From BRH-c54 sp032251145 (GTDB lineage: Bacteria > Bacteroidota > Bacteroidia > Flavobacteriales_E > Vicingaceae): a DNA stretch of 25,435 nt. Position numbers and translations under genes: made by a program. This document shows positions 17,601-24,006 of this stretch, piece by piece (within the stretch, counting starts at the first letter, position 1; each line of letters opens with the position of its first letter). The notes below the pieces were generated by a model. The model was not told the origin of the DNA. It did not search any database and worked only from the letters and a program-made list of their open reading frames with translations. The DNA lies in the NCBI GenBank assembly GCA_032251145.1, contig JAVVER010000037.1, forward strand, positions 1 to 25,435. The letters are read 5' to 3'.

Positions 17601-17704
17601 CTAAAGTTGTAAGTTTGTCCTGAAACGTTTAGGCTAAAAGAAAAAACACTAGCAACAAGCAGTGTAAATGTTAAAAAGTGATATGTAAGTTGCCTATAAT
17701 TCAA
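14687..17704 (-). CDS. Two-component sensor histidine kinase with periplasmic propeller and Y_Y_Y domain
   Basis: The 1005-residue protein has a signal peptide (about 1-30) and then many 40- to 45-residue propeller repeats of the type NLWVATSGGGVAQFDG (about 35-620), expected to form two beta-propellers. A Y_Y_Y domain follows (about 675-740, YSFKLEGFDSDWF to SRNNDGVWNQQ). One membrane helix is at WWFYLIVGLGTFYLVFRLA (about 751-770). A short coiled coil leads to a HisKA_2-type dimerisation domain with phospho-acceptor EIHHRVKNNMQ (about 810). The ATPase domain has NEIISNSLKYAF (N box, about 910) and DNGVGMPKG (G box). No receiver or DNA-binding domain is fused and no response regulator gene is in the window, so the partner is elsewhere. 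Such sensors commonly read polysaccharide or envelope signals; the ligand here is unknown. It is the probable first gene of the run reaching 11113. Confidence 0.9.
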   Translation of the reverse strand: MNYRQLTYHFLTFTLLVASVFSFSLNVSGQTYNFSSFNVPEGLPQSSVNAIYNDSRGYLWVATSGGGVAQFDGKTFIQHNEKDGLAGNIVTGIAEDKEGNMWFTSTWGGISKYNGRNMVVLTQNDRLQNNSNKCIFIDKNNRIWIGSSSGLCYYENGFFHTLNKSLFNNEINFITSDNKNNIWVGTSNGLIKINGKDTLYFNTENNLPSNNITSLVQDNEGNYLVGFKDAGIHKILAGSIDKEAKLEIETINATQKVSSILEDNDKNIWYATFNNGIYHINTSSNEIKHISKENGLETNNINNLYKDRIGNIWIGTNGSGIIRVNNTAFTYFNEIEGLNQNDIFGIINDNNENLWVATASTGVYKYDGKTSTQYTELNGLGSNTVRAIAKDNDGNLWFATKNGLSKYSNGVFRNYTTKDGLPSNEIKSLLFDKRGYLWIGTNGGGLCKYDFNTFTTYTPDDGLSHNYIHSLFLDKKNNLWIGTGNGINRMSKEEITSFPISKICNAYISSITEDDYGNLWFGTDRCLTKYDGIDFTSYTTKNGLSSDVIYLVHYHKRGQLWVGTNNGLDKFTFNSYGQVDEIKNYGFSDGFRGIECNSRAIYEDVKSNLWIGTVKGLIEYTPSKDRENVFESKTHITSVKLFFENVNWLGYTKELTKWYNLPENIKLNYNQNHITFEFNSINLSHPEAVLYSFKLEGFDSDWFTATTKDFATYSNLPPGNYTFKVKSRNNDGVWNQQAVTFSFTIKAPFWQKWWFYLIVGLGTFYLVFRLATYKEKRQLQISKELEEKVKERTMLIEKQRDEKEILLKEIHHRVKNNMQVINSLLSIQSNYTKDEKALALFSEAQNRIRSMALIHEKMYQSEDLSKIDVQDYIVSLIDDLVSSYSVNCNINLDLKIDQLKFEIDTLIPIGLLLNEIISNSLKYAFKNEDKGTITIYLSEQNDNTFKLIIGDNGVGMPKGMLQKDDETLGMELIKVFVSQIDGEIKRMDKDGTYFEIDFKKRIIKK

Positions 17705-17769
17705 TTAGAATTCTTTAATATACAATAATAAACAATAATGCTGTAAATTCATTAAGAGCATAGAGTTTT

Positions 17770-18102
17770 TTATCCTCCTACTTTTTTTGTTTGTTTATAA
17801 CCCATTTTTAAAAGGATATCAAAAATTTTATCTTTATGCTCTCCTTGAATTAAAATTTCTCCCTCTTTGGCACTTCCTCCAACACCGCATTTTTGCTTAA
17901 GGGTTTTTCCCAACGTTTGTAAATCAGCATCAGTTCCAACAAAATCGGTAATTAAAGTTACTGATTTACCTTTGCGTTGTTTACGGTCAATCATTACTTT
18001 TAGTTTTTGTTCATCAGGAGAAAGTGTTTCCATTTCTTCATCAAAATCATCTTCGTATTCAAAATTTTTATTGGTAGAATATACTATGTTTTTCTTGCTC
18101 AT
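17770..18102 (-). CDS. yciH: Translation initiation factor SUI1/eIF1-like protein (YciH family)
   Basis: The 110-residue protein has an acidic N-terminal tail (about residues 1-30). The SUI1 fold follows, seen as KVMIDRKQRKGKSVTLITDF and then LGKTLKQKCGVGGSAKEG, ILIQGEHKDKI and LLKMGYKQTKKVGG. It resembles bacterial YciH, which affects start-site fidelity on the small ribosomal subunit; the essential factors remain IF1-IF3. Its ATG overlaps the stop of the lipid kinase gene in an ATGA arrangement, so it is probably translated from the same mRNA. The family is certain; the cellular role in Bacteroidota is less clear. Confidence 0.92.
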   Translation of the reverse strand: MSKKNIVYSTNKNFEYEDDFDEEMETLSPDEQKLKVMIDRKQRKGKSVTLITDFVGTDADLQTLGKTLKQKCGVGGSAKEGEILIQGEHKDKIFDILLKMGYKQTKKVGG

Positions 18103-18971
18103 GGTACAATAATTTTTAAAGCTAGAGGCTGAATGGTTAAATTAATTTCACTTTCTGTTAAAGCCGGCTCTCCATCAATATGCAATTCTTTTTTTGGAGG
18201 AACAATAGTGATGTTTTTCCCTTTCAGCTCCTTTATGTACTTAAAAGTGTTAATTTTTTTATTAAAAAGTTTATAAGCAAAATTAAGGGAATAAAGTAAA
18301 GGAAATTTCTTCATTATTATTATTCTTATTAAACCATCATCAAGCCTAGAATTAGGAGAGATATAAGCATTATTGCCATATTGGTTAGAATTAGCAAAAG
18401 TAATGAGTAAGGCTTTGGTATTGATTTTTTCACCATCAATAGAAATATCATAAACTCCTTCGGGGTAGTTGAAATATTCTTTTACCGTAATTTTAAAATA
18501 GGTCCAAAAACCTCTTTTTTTCGATTGAGAAAATAACCAGCCAATACGAGCATCAAAACCTGTTCCTGCAGTTCCTAAAAAATAGCCATCATTAATTTTA
18601 ACTACATCAATGGTAGTTTTTTTAAGATGGTTAATGGTTTCAATTGCATTTTTAATGGTTAATGGAATTTTTAAATGCCTTGCTAAACCATTTCCCGAAC
18701 CAACAGGAATTATTGCTAAAGTAGTATTGCTACCAATTAGTTGACTGCCAACTTCGTTTACAGAACCATCTCCGCCAACAGCAGTAATAATATCATACTT
18801 GTTTTTAGCTTCTTTTGCAATTTCAATAGCATGTTTAGCTCTTTCGGTGTAAGTTATATCGTATTGAATGTGTTGAGTATCTAAATGTTTTTCAAGCAGC
18901 TTTTCCACTATTTTTTGCTTTCCTGTTCCGGAAATAGGGTTAATAATGAAAAGTACTTTGGTTTTAGACAT
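18099..18971 (-). CDS. Diacylglycerol kinase-like lipid kinase (DagK/YegS/DgkB family)
   Basis: From the ATG at 18971 the protein has 290 residues. It shows the family markers IINPISGTGK (about 9-18), the nucleotide-binding VGGDGSVNEVG (about 65-75), IPVGSGNGLARHLKIP (about 88-103), GTAGTGFDARIG, and a C-terminal half with PNSRLDDGLIRIIIMKKFP and ELHIDGEPA. These enzymes phosphorylate diacylglycerol or similar lipids at the inner face of the membrane. The frame stays open a further 31 codons upstream, but that part reads through the purine repeat at 18986-19061 and gives an implausible run of alternating Arg and Glu, so I reject it. The neighbouring LTA-synthase-like gene suggests recycling of diacylglycerol released by that enzyme. 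Overlap with the SUI1 gene is four bases. Confidence 0.9.
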   Translation of the reverse strand: MSKTKVLFIINPISGTGKQKIVEKLLEKHLDTQHIQYDITYTERAKHAIEIAKEAKNKYDIITAVGGDGSVNEVGSQLIGSNTTLAIIPVGSGNGLARHLKIPLTIKNAIETINHLKKTTIDVVKINDGYFLGTAGTGFDARIGWLFSQSKKRGFWTYFKITVKEYFNYPEGVYDISIDGEKINTKALLITFANSNQYGNNAYISPNSRLDDGLIRIIIMKKFPLLYSLNFAYKLFNKKINTFKYIKELKGKNITIVPPKKELHIDGEPALTESEINLTIQPLALKIIVP

Positions 18972-18985
18972 AATTTTTATTTGTA

Positions 18986-19061
18986 GTGAACGTGAAAACG
19001 AGGGTGAAGATAGGTGATTAAATTCCCTTTCACTTTCCCTTTCCCTTTCTCTTTCTCTTTT
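18986..19061. repeat. Inverted purine/pyrimidine degenerate hexamer repeat element
   Basis: The left arm (18986-19017) is built of GTGAA/GGTGAA-like units and the right arm (19023-19061) of CCCTTT/CTCTTT units. Read on the opposite strand, the right arm gives the same purine-rich GTGAAAGGGAAAG pattern, so the whole is an imperfect inverted repeat with a very short spacer. It fills the 100-base gap between the LTA-synthase-like and lipid kinase genes. A -7-like TATCTTCA (minus strand, 19005-19012) lies in the left arm. The same architecture recurs at 21405-21517 with a different unit. Confidence 0.7.
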
Positions 19062-19070
19062 CATCCCATT

Positions 19071-20993
19071 TCAATTATTCACAATAGTCAGTTGGTTACT
19101 AATTAATCGGTTGTTGTATTGCTGAACAATGGCTTTCATAAAAACTTCCATATCTGTTTTTTTAATTAATTCCTCTCCATTAAGTTGAGTTTTTAGAAGG
19201 TTGTTCATTAGTAGTTCATCTTTTGAAATATTAAAAAAGGCTATTGTTTTTTTACCGTCAAAAAACAGTACATAATTATCTTGATAGAGCTGATAAACTC
19301 CATTTATAAAATTAACTACAAATGGTTTTTTAGGTTTTTTGTCAAAAATATTTCTTCCAAAAGCTATTGATTTTGTAGGAATTCCTAACCAACCTAATAA
19401 AGATGGAGCAATGTCTATTTGTTGAAAAAGAGCGTTATATTCTCCTTTTAATTCTTTACTCGGGTCAAAAATTAAAGTAGGTATGGCAAATCGACCTATT
19501 GGGGTGTTGTATTTGTCTTGTTCAGAATGTGTGGAATGATCTGCTGTAATAACAAATAAGGTGTTGTTGTACCAAGGCATTTTTTTAGCAGTTTCAAAGA
19601 ATTTTTTTAGTGCATAATCGGTGTAGCCAACTACTTTGTGCATAGGTAATGTCCCTTCGGGGAATTTTCCTAAATGTTCTTCCGGAATGGTATAAGGGTG
19701 GTGTGATGAAATAGTGAAAATAGTGCTAAAAAATGGCGTCTCTTTTTTATTCAACTCGTTGGCAAAATATTGTAAATAAGGCTCGTCAAAAATGCCCCAT
19801 TTACCATCATAATATTTGTCTTTTTCAGGGTATTCATCTAATCCAAAATAACTTTCAGTACCTGCCATACTTGAAAAAGCATCAAAGCCCATAGTGCCAT
19901 TGCTTCCTGAATGATAGAAAGACGTGTTGTATCCATGCGTTTTTAAGATTTTAGGTAAGCCATCAATAGCATTACTGCCGTAGTTAGAAACTACTAATGG
20001 TGTATTCATTAATTGAGGTAAACTTGCTAAAATGGAGGGTAAAGATTCAATAGATTTTTGTCCATTGGCATAAGCGTTTGTAAATACATAGCTTTCTGTC
20101 ATTAAAGAATCTAAAAATGGCGTATATCCTTTAGTGTTGTGGTAGCCAACATATTCTTTAGCAAGACTTTCAATAATAATAAAAACAATATTTTTTTTGT
20201 CAGTGGGATTTTTTTCTTCAATAATTAAAGTTGGAGAATAGAGGCTTTCAAGTTCGTCATCACTATAAAAATTGATGGGTTTAGCTTTTTCTTTAGTGAG
20301 CGATTTTAAAACGGTAAATGGTGTATTTAAAACAAGTGCAACATTTTGGGCGTGTGTATATTGCCCGGCACTAACACTATTTAGTGGTCTGAGTTGGAAA
20401 CCTCCTCGCATAGCTAAAACGGTAAACAACATTACGCCAACAAAAATAGAAGATTGAATAATGTAATTTTTTTTCACATAAGGATAAAACATACCTTTAA
20501 AACGACAATATTTTTTATAAACATACCACGAAAACCAAATTAAAAAAGCCAGTAAAATGTAATCGTACCAGAAATCAATAATATAAAGAGGTAATAAGGT
20601 CATAAAATCCTCTCCACCACCTGCACCAATCATGCTGAATAAATCTGTAGTGGTTCGTTTCATGGTAAAATCGAAGTAAGCAACATCCACTAAGTTTAAA
20701 ATGATAGCAATGGTATTAGGAATATAGAATAAGATAGCTAAAGTTCGCTGATACTTTCTAAAACTCCTAAATGAAAAAGGAAGTACCGACATTAATATAA
20801 ATGGTAAATACAAATAAGCAATGGCAACAGCATCAAAACGAATTCCATAAATAAAATCCATGAAAACAACATCTTGAAAATGAGATTGGTTAACAATGTA
20901 AAAGAAAATTCTACATAATGTAAAAATCAAAAAAGCTAGACCAATTCTTTTGGCAAAAGGAATGAGATGAGATAAATAATTAGGGATGATCAT
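19071..20993 (-). CDS. LTA synthase/phosphoethanolamine transferase-like membrane sulfatase-fold protein
   Basis: The 640-residue protein has about five N-terminal membrane helices (residues 15-200) and a large extracytoplasmic alkaline-phosphatase-fold domain. Motifs seen are NIVFIIIESLAKEYVG (metal-binding Glu, about 268-280), AYANGQKSIESLPSI (about 310, a serine where LTA synthases have the nucleophilic threonine), HSGSNGTMGFDAFSSMAG, KWGIFDEPYLQYF, ISSHHPYTIPE and ITADHSTHSE (metal-binding Asp-His, about 484). Enzymes of this class move phosphoglycerol or phosphoethanolamine groups from phospholipids onto glycolipids, glycans or proteins. A Gram-negative has no classical lipoteichoic acid, so the acceptor is unknown. 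It is the first gene of a run with the lipid kinase and SUI1 genes. Confidence 0.88.
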   Translation of the reverse strand: MIIPNYLSHLIPFAKRIGLAFLIFTLCRIFFYIVNQSHFQDVVFMDFIYGIRFDAVAIAYLYLPFILMSVLPFSFRSFRKYQRTLAILFYIPNTIAIILNLVDVAYFDFTMKRTTTDLFSMIGAGGGEDFMTLLPLYIIDFWYDYILLAFLIWFSWYVYKKYCRFKGMFYPYVKKNYIIQSSIFVGVMLFTVLAMRGGFQLRPLNSVSAGQYTHAQNVALVLNTPFTVLKSLTKEKAKPINFYSDDELESLYSPTLIIEEKNPTDKKNIVFIIIESLAKEYVGYHNTKGYTPFLDSLMTESYVFTNAYANGQKSIESLPSILASLPQLMNTPLVVSNYGSNAIDGLPKILKTHGYNTSFYHSGSNGTMGFDAFSSMAGTESYFGLDEYPEKDKYYDGKWGIFDEPYLQYFANELNKKETPFFSTIFTISSHHPYTIPEEHLGKFPEGTLPMHKVVGYTDYALKKFFETAKKMPWYNNTLFVITADHSTHSEQDKYNTPIGRFAIPTLIFDPSKELKGEYNALFQQIDIAPSLLGWLGIPTKSIAFGRNIFDKKPKKPFVVNFINGVYQLYQDNYVLFFDGKKTIAFFNISKDELLMNNLLKTQLNGEELIKKTDMEVFMKAIVQQYNNRLISNQLTIVNN

Positions 20994-21088
20994 TTTTTTG
21001 GATTAACTGCAAGAAAACGTTTAGTTTGGAATAATAAATTTTTAAATTATTGTAATTCAATTGATTATTTATAAAATGATGGCTATCA

Positions 21089-21096
21089 CAAAAATA
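21089..21096 (-). promoter_or_regulatory. Possible -7 promoter element upstream of the LTA-synthase-like gene
   Basis: On the minus strand this reads TATTTTTG, matching TAnnTTTG, about 95 bases before the start at 20993. No -33 TTG is evident and the gap (20994-21125) is almost pure A/T, so a chance match is quite possible. I see nothing else in this gap. Confidence 0.25.
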
Positions 21097-21125
21097 ATAA
21101 ATAAAATTAAAAGAATAATATAATA

Positions 21126-21377
21126 CTAATTAGGTGATTTATCTTCTTTCTTTGGCATTGGTCCTCGTAAATGAATAATTAATCCGTTTAAGAAATTACG
21201 TAGAATTTGGTCGCCACATTCCATATATTTCGGGTGACTTTCATTTCTGAAAAAAGCACCTAATTCGCTTTTGGTAATTTTAAAATCTACCAATGCACAA
21301 ATGTTTACAATGTCTTCATCTCTGAGTTTGTGAGCAACTCTTAATTTTTTAAATATATCGTTATTAGTCAATCCCAT
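21126..21377 (-). CDS. DUF1456 (YehS-like) family protein, single-domain form
   Basis: The 83-residue protein carries the DUF1456 pattern: LTNNDIFKKLRVAHKLRDED, then ICALVDFKITKSELGAFFRN, HPKYMECGDQILRNFLNGLI and a charged tail. E. coli YehS contains two copies of this unit in about 156 residues; here there is one. The biochemical function of the family is unknown. It is the last gene of a short run after the FeoB-associated miniprotein and YwbE, separated from ywbE by the inverted repeat at 21405-21517. The ATG at 21377 gives the family's usual NNDI-type start. Confidence 0.88.
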   Translation of the reverse strand: MGLTNNDIFKKLRVAHKLRDEDIVNICALVDFKITKSELGAFFRNESHPKYMECGDQILRNFLNGLIIHLRGPMPKKEDKSPN

Positions 21378-21404
21378 GTTTTAGTCTTTAATAATAGTTG
21401 ATTT

Positions 21405-21517
21405 AGTCGGATGACCGAAGTCAGAAGACCGAATTTTTTGTACCGTATTTATAATTTATTTTTAAATTTCATTGCTATATCTTTTTTCTTCCGTCTCCCG
21501 ACTTCCAACTTCGGACT
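21405..21517. repeat. Inverted repeat with purine-rich GAAGTCGGA-type heptamer arms
   Basis: The left arm (21405-21433) contains GTCGGATGACCGAAGTCAG and AGAAGACCGAA. The right arm (21486-21517) read on the minus strand contains AGTCCGAAGTTGGAAGTCGG and GAGACGGAAGAA. About 20 of 30 positions agree when the arms are aligned, and both follow a period of about seven bases. The arms enclose some 50 bases of A/T-rich sequence. The right arm touches the ywbE stop codon, so the transcript could fold into a long hairpin before the DUF1456 gene. Same plan as the element at 18986-19061, with a different unit. Confidence 0.65.
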
Positions 21518-21722
21518 AATTAGTTATAATATTTTTAACTCTTCCTACAATTCCCGATTCGAGCATTACTTTAATACCGTGAGGATGAGTTTTAGAGTTG
21601 GTTAAAATTCTTTTTACAATTCCTTGTGTAAGCTCTCCAGAAGATTGATGATGTTTTTGCACCACTTCCACTTCGTCACCAATAGTAATACTTGCTCGGT
21701 TTTTTCCTTCAGACATGCTCAT
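21516..21722 (-). CDS. ywbE: YwbE family protein
   Basis: The protein of about 66-68 residues has the YwbE (DUF2196) pattern: ITIGDEVEVVQKHHQSSGELTQG, GIVKRILTNSKTHPHGIKV and GIVGRVKNI. It looks like a small SH3/KOW-like beta protein; no function is established. Two in-frame ATGs are possible, at 21722 and 21716. The first directly abuts the stop codon of the miniprotein gene upstream (TAA then ATG), which favours translational coupling and is my choice. Confidence 0.9.
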   Translation of the reverse strand: MSMSEGKNRASITIGDEVEVVQKHHQSSGELTQGIVKRILTNSKTHPHGIKVMLESGIVGRVKNIITN

Positions 21723-21839
21723 TTATTTTAGTCCACAATCATCACAATCGTGTTTTTTTCTTTTAATAATGTATTTGTAAACCAAGAAAATTACAGCTCC
21801 TAAAATCCATATTCCGGCAAGTATTTCCTGAATACCCAT
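21723..21839 (-). CDS. FeoB-associated Cys-rich membrane miniprotein
   Basis: A 38-residue frame runs from the ATG at 21837-21839 to the TAA at 21723-21725. It starts MGIQEILAGIWILGAVIFL, one membrane helix, then gives a basic segment YKYIIKRKKH and a C-terminal CDDC pair. This matches the short one-helix proteins with cysteine-rich tails annotated as FeoB-associated in Bacteroidota, thought to help ferrous iron uptake. No feoA or feoB gene is in the window, so here it is separated from its usual partner. It appears to head the run to ywbE and DUF1456, with a candidate promoter at 21867-21874. Confidence 0.78.
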   Translation of the reverse strand: MGIQEILAGIWILGAVIFLVYKYIIKRKKHDCDDCGLK

Positions 21840-21866
21840 TTTTTATATTTTTATATTAATAAAGTA

Positions 21867-21874
21867 CGAAGTTA
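21867..21874 (-). promoter_or_regulatory. Candidate -7 element for the miniprotein-ywbE-DUF1456 run
   Basis: On the minus strand this reads TAACTTCG, a one-base variant of TAnnTTTG, 28 bases before the miniprotein start. It lies in a 76-base divergent gap, back to back with the E1 promoter candidate at 21887-21894, so the two units may influence one another. Confidence 0.35.
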
Positions 21875-21886
21875 GGTAAAATCGGT

Positions 21887-21894
21887 TAAATTTG
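21887..21894 (+). promoter_or_regulatory. Candidate -7 promoter element for the E1 fusion gene
   Basis: TAAATTTG matches TAnnTTTG and lies 21 bases before the ATG at 21916, leaving a leader of roughly 15 bases. The element overlaps an in-frame TTG at 21892, which therefore cannot sensibly be the start codon. Confidence 0.5.
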
Positions 21895-21915
21895 GCACTT
21901 CAAAATACACAACTT

Positions 21916-23901
21916 ATGGCGTTGACATTTAACAGAAGAAAATATACAGATGAAGAGCTTATTAAGCTTTATAAAAATTTATTAAAACCACGTCTGATTG
22001 AAGAGAAAATGTTGATTTTACTTCGTCAGGGAAGAGTATCAAAGTGGTTTTCAGGAATAGGTCAGGAAGCTATTTCTGTTGGAGCAGCTTTAGCATTAGA
22101 AAAAGACGAGTATATTTTACCCATGCACAGAAACTTGGGTGTTTTTACGAGCAGAAATATTCCTTTGCATCGTTTGTTTTCACAATTTCAAGGAAAAATG
22201 AATGGTTTTACCAAAGGTAGAGATCGTTCTTTTCATTTCGGAACACAAGAGCATAAAATTGTGGGTATGATTTCTCATTTAGGACCTCAAATGGGGGTGG
22301 CTGATGGAATTGCTTTAGGTAAAAAACTGAATGATGAAGGAAAAGCTACCTTAGTTTTTACGGGAGATGGTGGTGCTAGCGAAGGAGATTTTCATGAAGC
22401 TATTAATACTGCTGCTGTTTGGCAATTGCCGGTAATTATTTTAGTAGAAAATAATGGTTATGGACTTTCAACTCCTTCTAGCGAGCAATTTATTTGTAAA
22501 AACTTTGTGGACAAAGGAATTGGTTACGGCATCGAAACAGAATTAATTGATGGAAATAATATTTTAGATGTTTACCATAAAATTAGTCAGATAGCTGATT
22601 CTATTCGTAAAAAACCACGACCTGTTTTAGTTGAAGCACTTACTTTCAGAATGCGAGGACACGAAGAAGCTTCTGGTACTAAGTATGTTCCTCAGGAATT
22701 GATGGACGAATGGCAGCAAAAAGATCCTGTGGTAAATTACGAGAATTATTTGTTAGCCGAAAAAGTATTAGATAATGCCAAAATTGAAGCAATTAAAGCT
22801 GAGATAAAAGAAGAGATTAATACAGATTGGGAAAAAGCTTATAATGAACCAAAAATTGAAGCCGACCTTCAAACAGAATTGAATGATGTTTATGCACCAT
22901 TTTCTTTTTCAGAAACAAAACCTGCTTCAGAAAAAAAATCTGAAAAAAGATTAATTGATGCTATTTCTGATGGCTTAAGACAAAGCATGGAAAAACATCC
23001 AAACTTAGTCTTGATGGGGCAAGATATTGCGGATTATGGAGGAGTTTTTAAAATTACGGATGGCTTTGTAGTTCAGTTTGGTAAAGAAAGAGTTAGGAAT
23101 ACACCGCTTTGCGAATCTGCTATTTTAGGAGCAGGATTAGGACTTTCTATTAACGGACAAAAAGCCATGGTAGAAATGCAATTTGCCGATTTTGTGAGTG
23201 AAGGTATTACTCAAATTTGTAATAATTTGGCTAAAAGTCATTACCGTTGGCAACAAAATGCCGATGTGGTTGTAAGAATGCCAACAGGTGGAGGAATGGC
23301 TGCAGGACCATTTCACTCTCAAAGTAATGAAGCTTGGTTTACACAAGTTCCAGGGTTAAAAGTTGTTTATCCTGCTTTTCCGTATGATGCTAAAGGTTTG
23401 TTGAATACAGCTTTTGAAGATCCAAATCCGGTAATGTATTTTGAACATAAAGGTTTGTACAGAAGCATCACACAAGAAGTTCCTGATGATTATTATACCT
23501 TGCCTTTTGGTAAAGCAAGTTTGATAAGAGAAGGAGAACAAGTAACTATTGTAACTTACGGAATGGGCGTGCATTGGGCGTTAGAAACCTTAGATGAAAA
23601 CCCAGAAATAGCAGCAGATTTAATAGATTTAAGAACTTTAGTACCTTTGGATACAGAAACTATTTTTAATTCTGTAAAGAAAACCAATAGAGTAATTATT
23701 TTGCACGAAGCTACTATGTTTAACGGAATAGGAGGAGAACTAAGTGCTTTAATTACCGAAAATTGCTTTGAATATTTAGATGCACCAATAAAACGTGTGG
23801 CAAGTTTAGATACGCCTGTACCATTTATTGGAGAGTTAGAACAAAATTTTATGCCCAAAGAACGCTTTAAAACAGCATTGAAAGCATTGGTAGATTTTTA
23901 A
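21916..23901 (+). CDS. 2-oxo acid dehydrogenase E1 component, alpha-beta fusion (branched-chain type)
   Basis: E1 decarboxylates a 2-oxo acid with thiamine diphosphate and passes the acyl group to the E2 lipoyl domain. The 661-residue protein joins both E1 subunits. The alpha part (about 1-320) carries KWFSGIGQEAISVGAALAL, the thiamine motif from GDGGASEGDFHEA (150) to VENN (Asn180), and TFRMRGHEEASGT. The beta part (about 343-661) carries KRLIDAISDGLRQSM, MGQDIADYGGVF, the catalytic-type glutamate in TPLCESAILGAGLG (about 400), and DLRTLVPLD. A charged, low-complexity linker lies between about 320 and 343. Such fusions are common in Bacteroidota and are usually called 2-oxoisovalerate dehydrogenase E1. 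Pyruvate as substrate cannot be excluded. No E2 or E3 gene is next to it. The start was chosen over TTG at 21892 because of the promoter. Confidence 0.9.
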   Translation: MALTFNRRKYTDEELIKLYKNLLKPRLIEEKMLILLRQGRVSKWFSGIGQEAISVGAALALEKDEYILPMHRNLGVFTSRNIPLHRLFSQFQGKMNGFTKGRDRSFHFGTQEHKIVGMISHLGPQMGVADGIALGKKLNDEGKATLVFTGDGGASEGDFHEAINTAAVWQLPVIILVENNGYGLSTPSSEQFICKNFVDKGIGYGIETELIDGNNILDVYHKISQIADSIRKKPRPVLVEALTFRMRGHEEASGTKYVPQELMDEWQQKDPVVNYENYLLAEKVLDNAKIEAIKAEIKEEINTDWEKAYNEPKIEADLQTELNDVYAPFSFSETKPASEKKSEKRLIDAISDGLRQSMEKHPNLVLMGQDIADYGGVFKITDGFVVQFGKERVRNTPLCESAILGAGLGLSINGQKAMVEMQFADFVSEGITQICNNLAKSHYRWQQNADVVVRMPTGGGMAAGPFHSQSNEAWFTQVPGLKVVYPAFPYDAKGLLNTAFEDPNPVMYFEHKGLYRSITQEVPDDYYTLPFGKASLIREGEQVTIVTYGMGVHWALETLDENPEIAADLIDLRTLVPLDTETIFNSVKKTNRVIILHEATMFNGIGGELSALITENCFEYLDAPIKRVASLDTPVPFIGELEQNFMPKERFKTALKALVDF

Positions 23902-23907
23902 AAACAA

Positions 23908-23951
23908 GCTCCAACGGAGCGATATCTTACAGCGATGATTGCAGGTCATCG
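23908..23951. repeat. Two-hairpin REP-like element (possible terminator)
   Basis: The gap after the E1 gene holds GCTCC-AAC-GGAGC (23908-23920) and then CGATGA-TTGCAGG-TCATCG (23933-23951), joined by GATATCTTACAG. Both stems are perfect. It starts 7 bases after the E1 stop and is much more G/C-rich than the surroundings. No T tract follows directly, so it is more like a dispersed REP-type repeat than a simple terminator, though it could slow or stop transcription. I recall similar GGAGCGATATCTTACAGCG-like sequences in other Bacteroidota intergenic regions, but could not check. Confidence 0.65.
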
Positions 23952-24006
23952 TAAAGTTTAAGAATTAGTTAAGTAGTAGTTTTTTTAAACTGTATAAAAA
24001 ATAAAG

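Noticed and set aside
17705..17769. Weak hairpin ATGCT...AGCAT between the SUI1 and kinase genes
   Set aside because: Five base pairs around a loop of about 14 with no solid T run is too weak to call a terminator or promoter.
18972..19064. 31-residue N-terminal extension of the lipid kinase rich in alternating Arg and Glu
   Set aside because: It is a translation of the purine repeat element; family proteins start close to the INPISGTGK motif, as from 18971.
21892..21915. Upstream TTG start for the E1 fusion, adding eight residues
   Set aside because: It overlaps the promoter -7 element TAAATTTG at 21887-21894 and would be untranscribed or at the very 5' end.
23137..23858. Several minus-strand open frames of 69-100 codons inside the E1 beta part
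   Set aside because: All are antisense to a well-conserved enzyme domain and show no family pattern.
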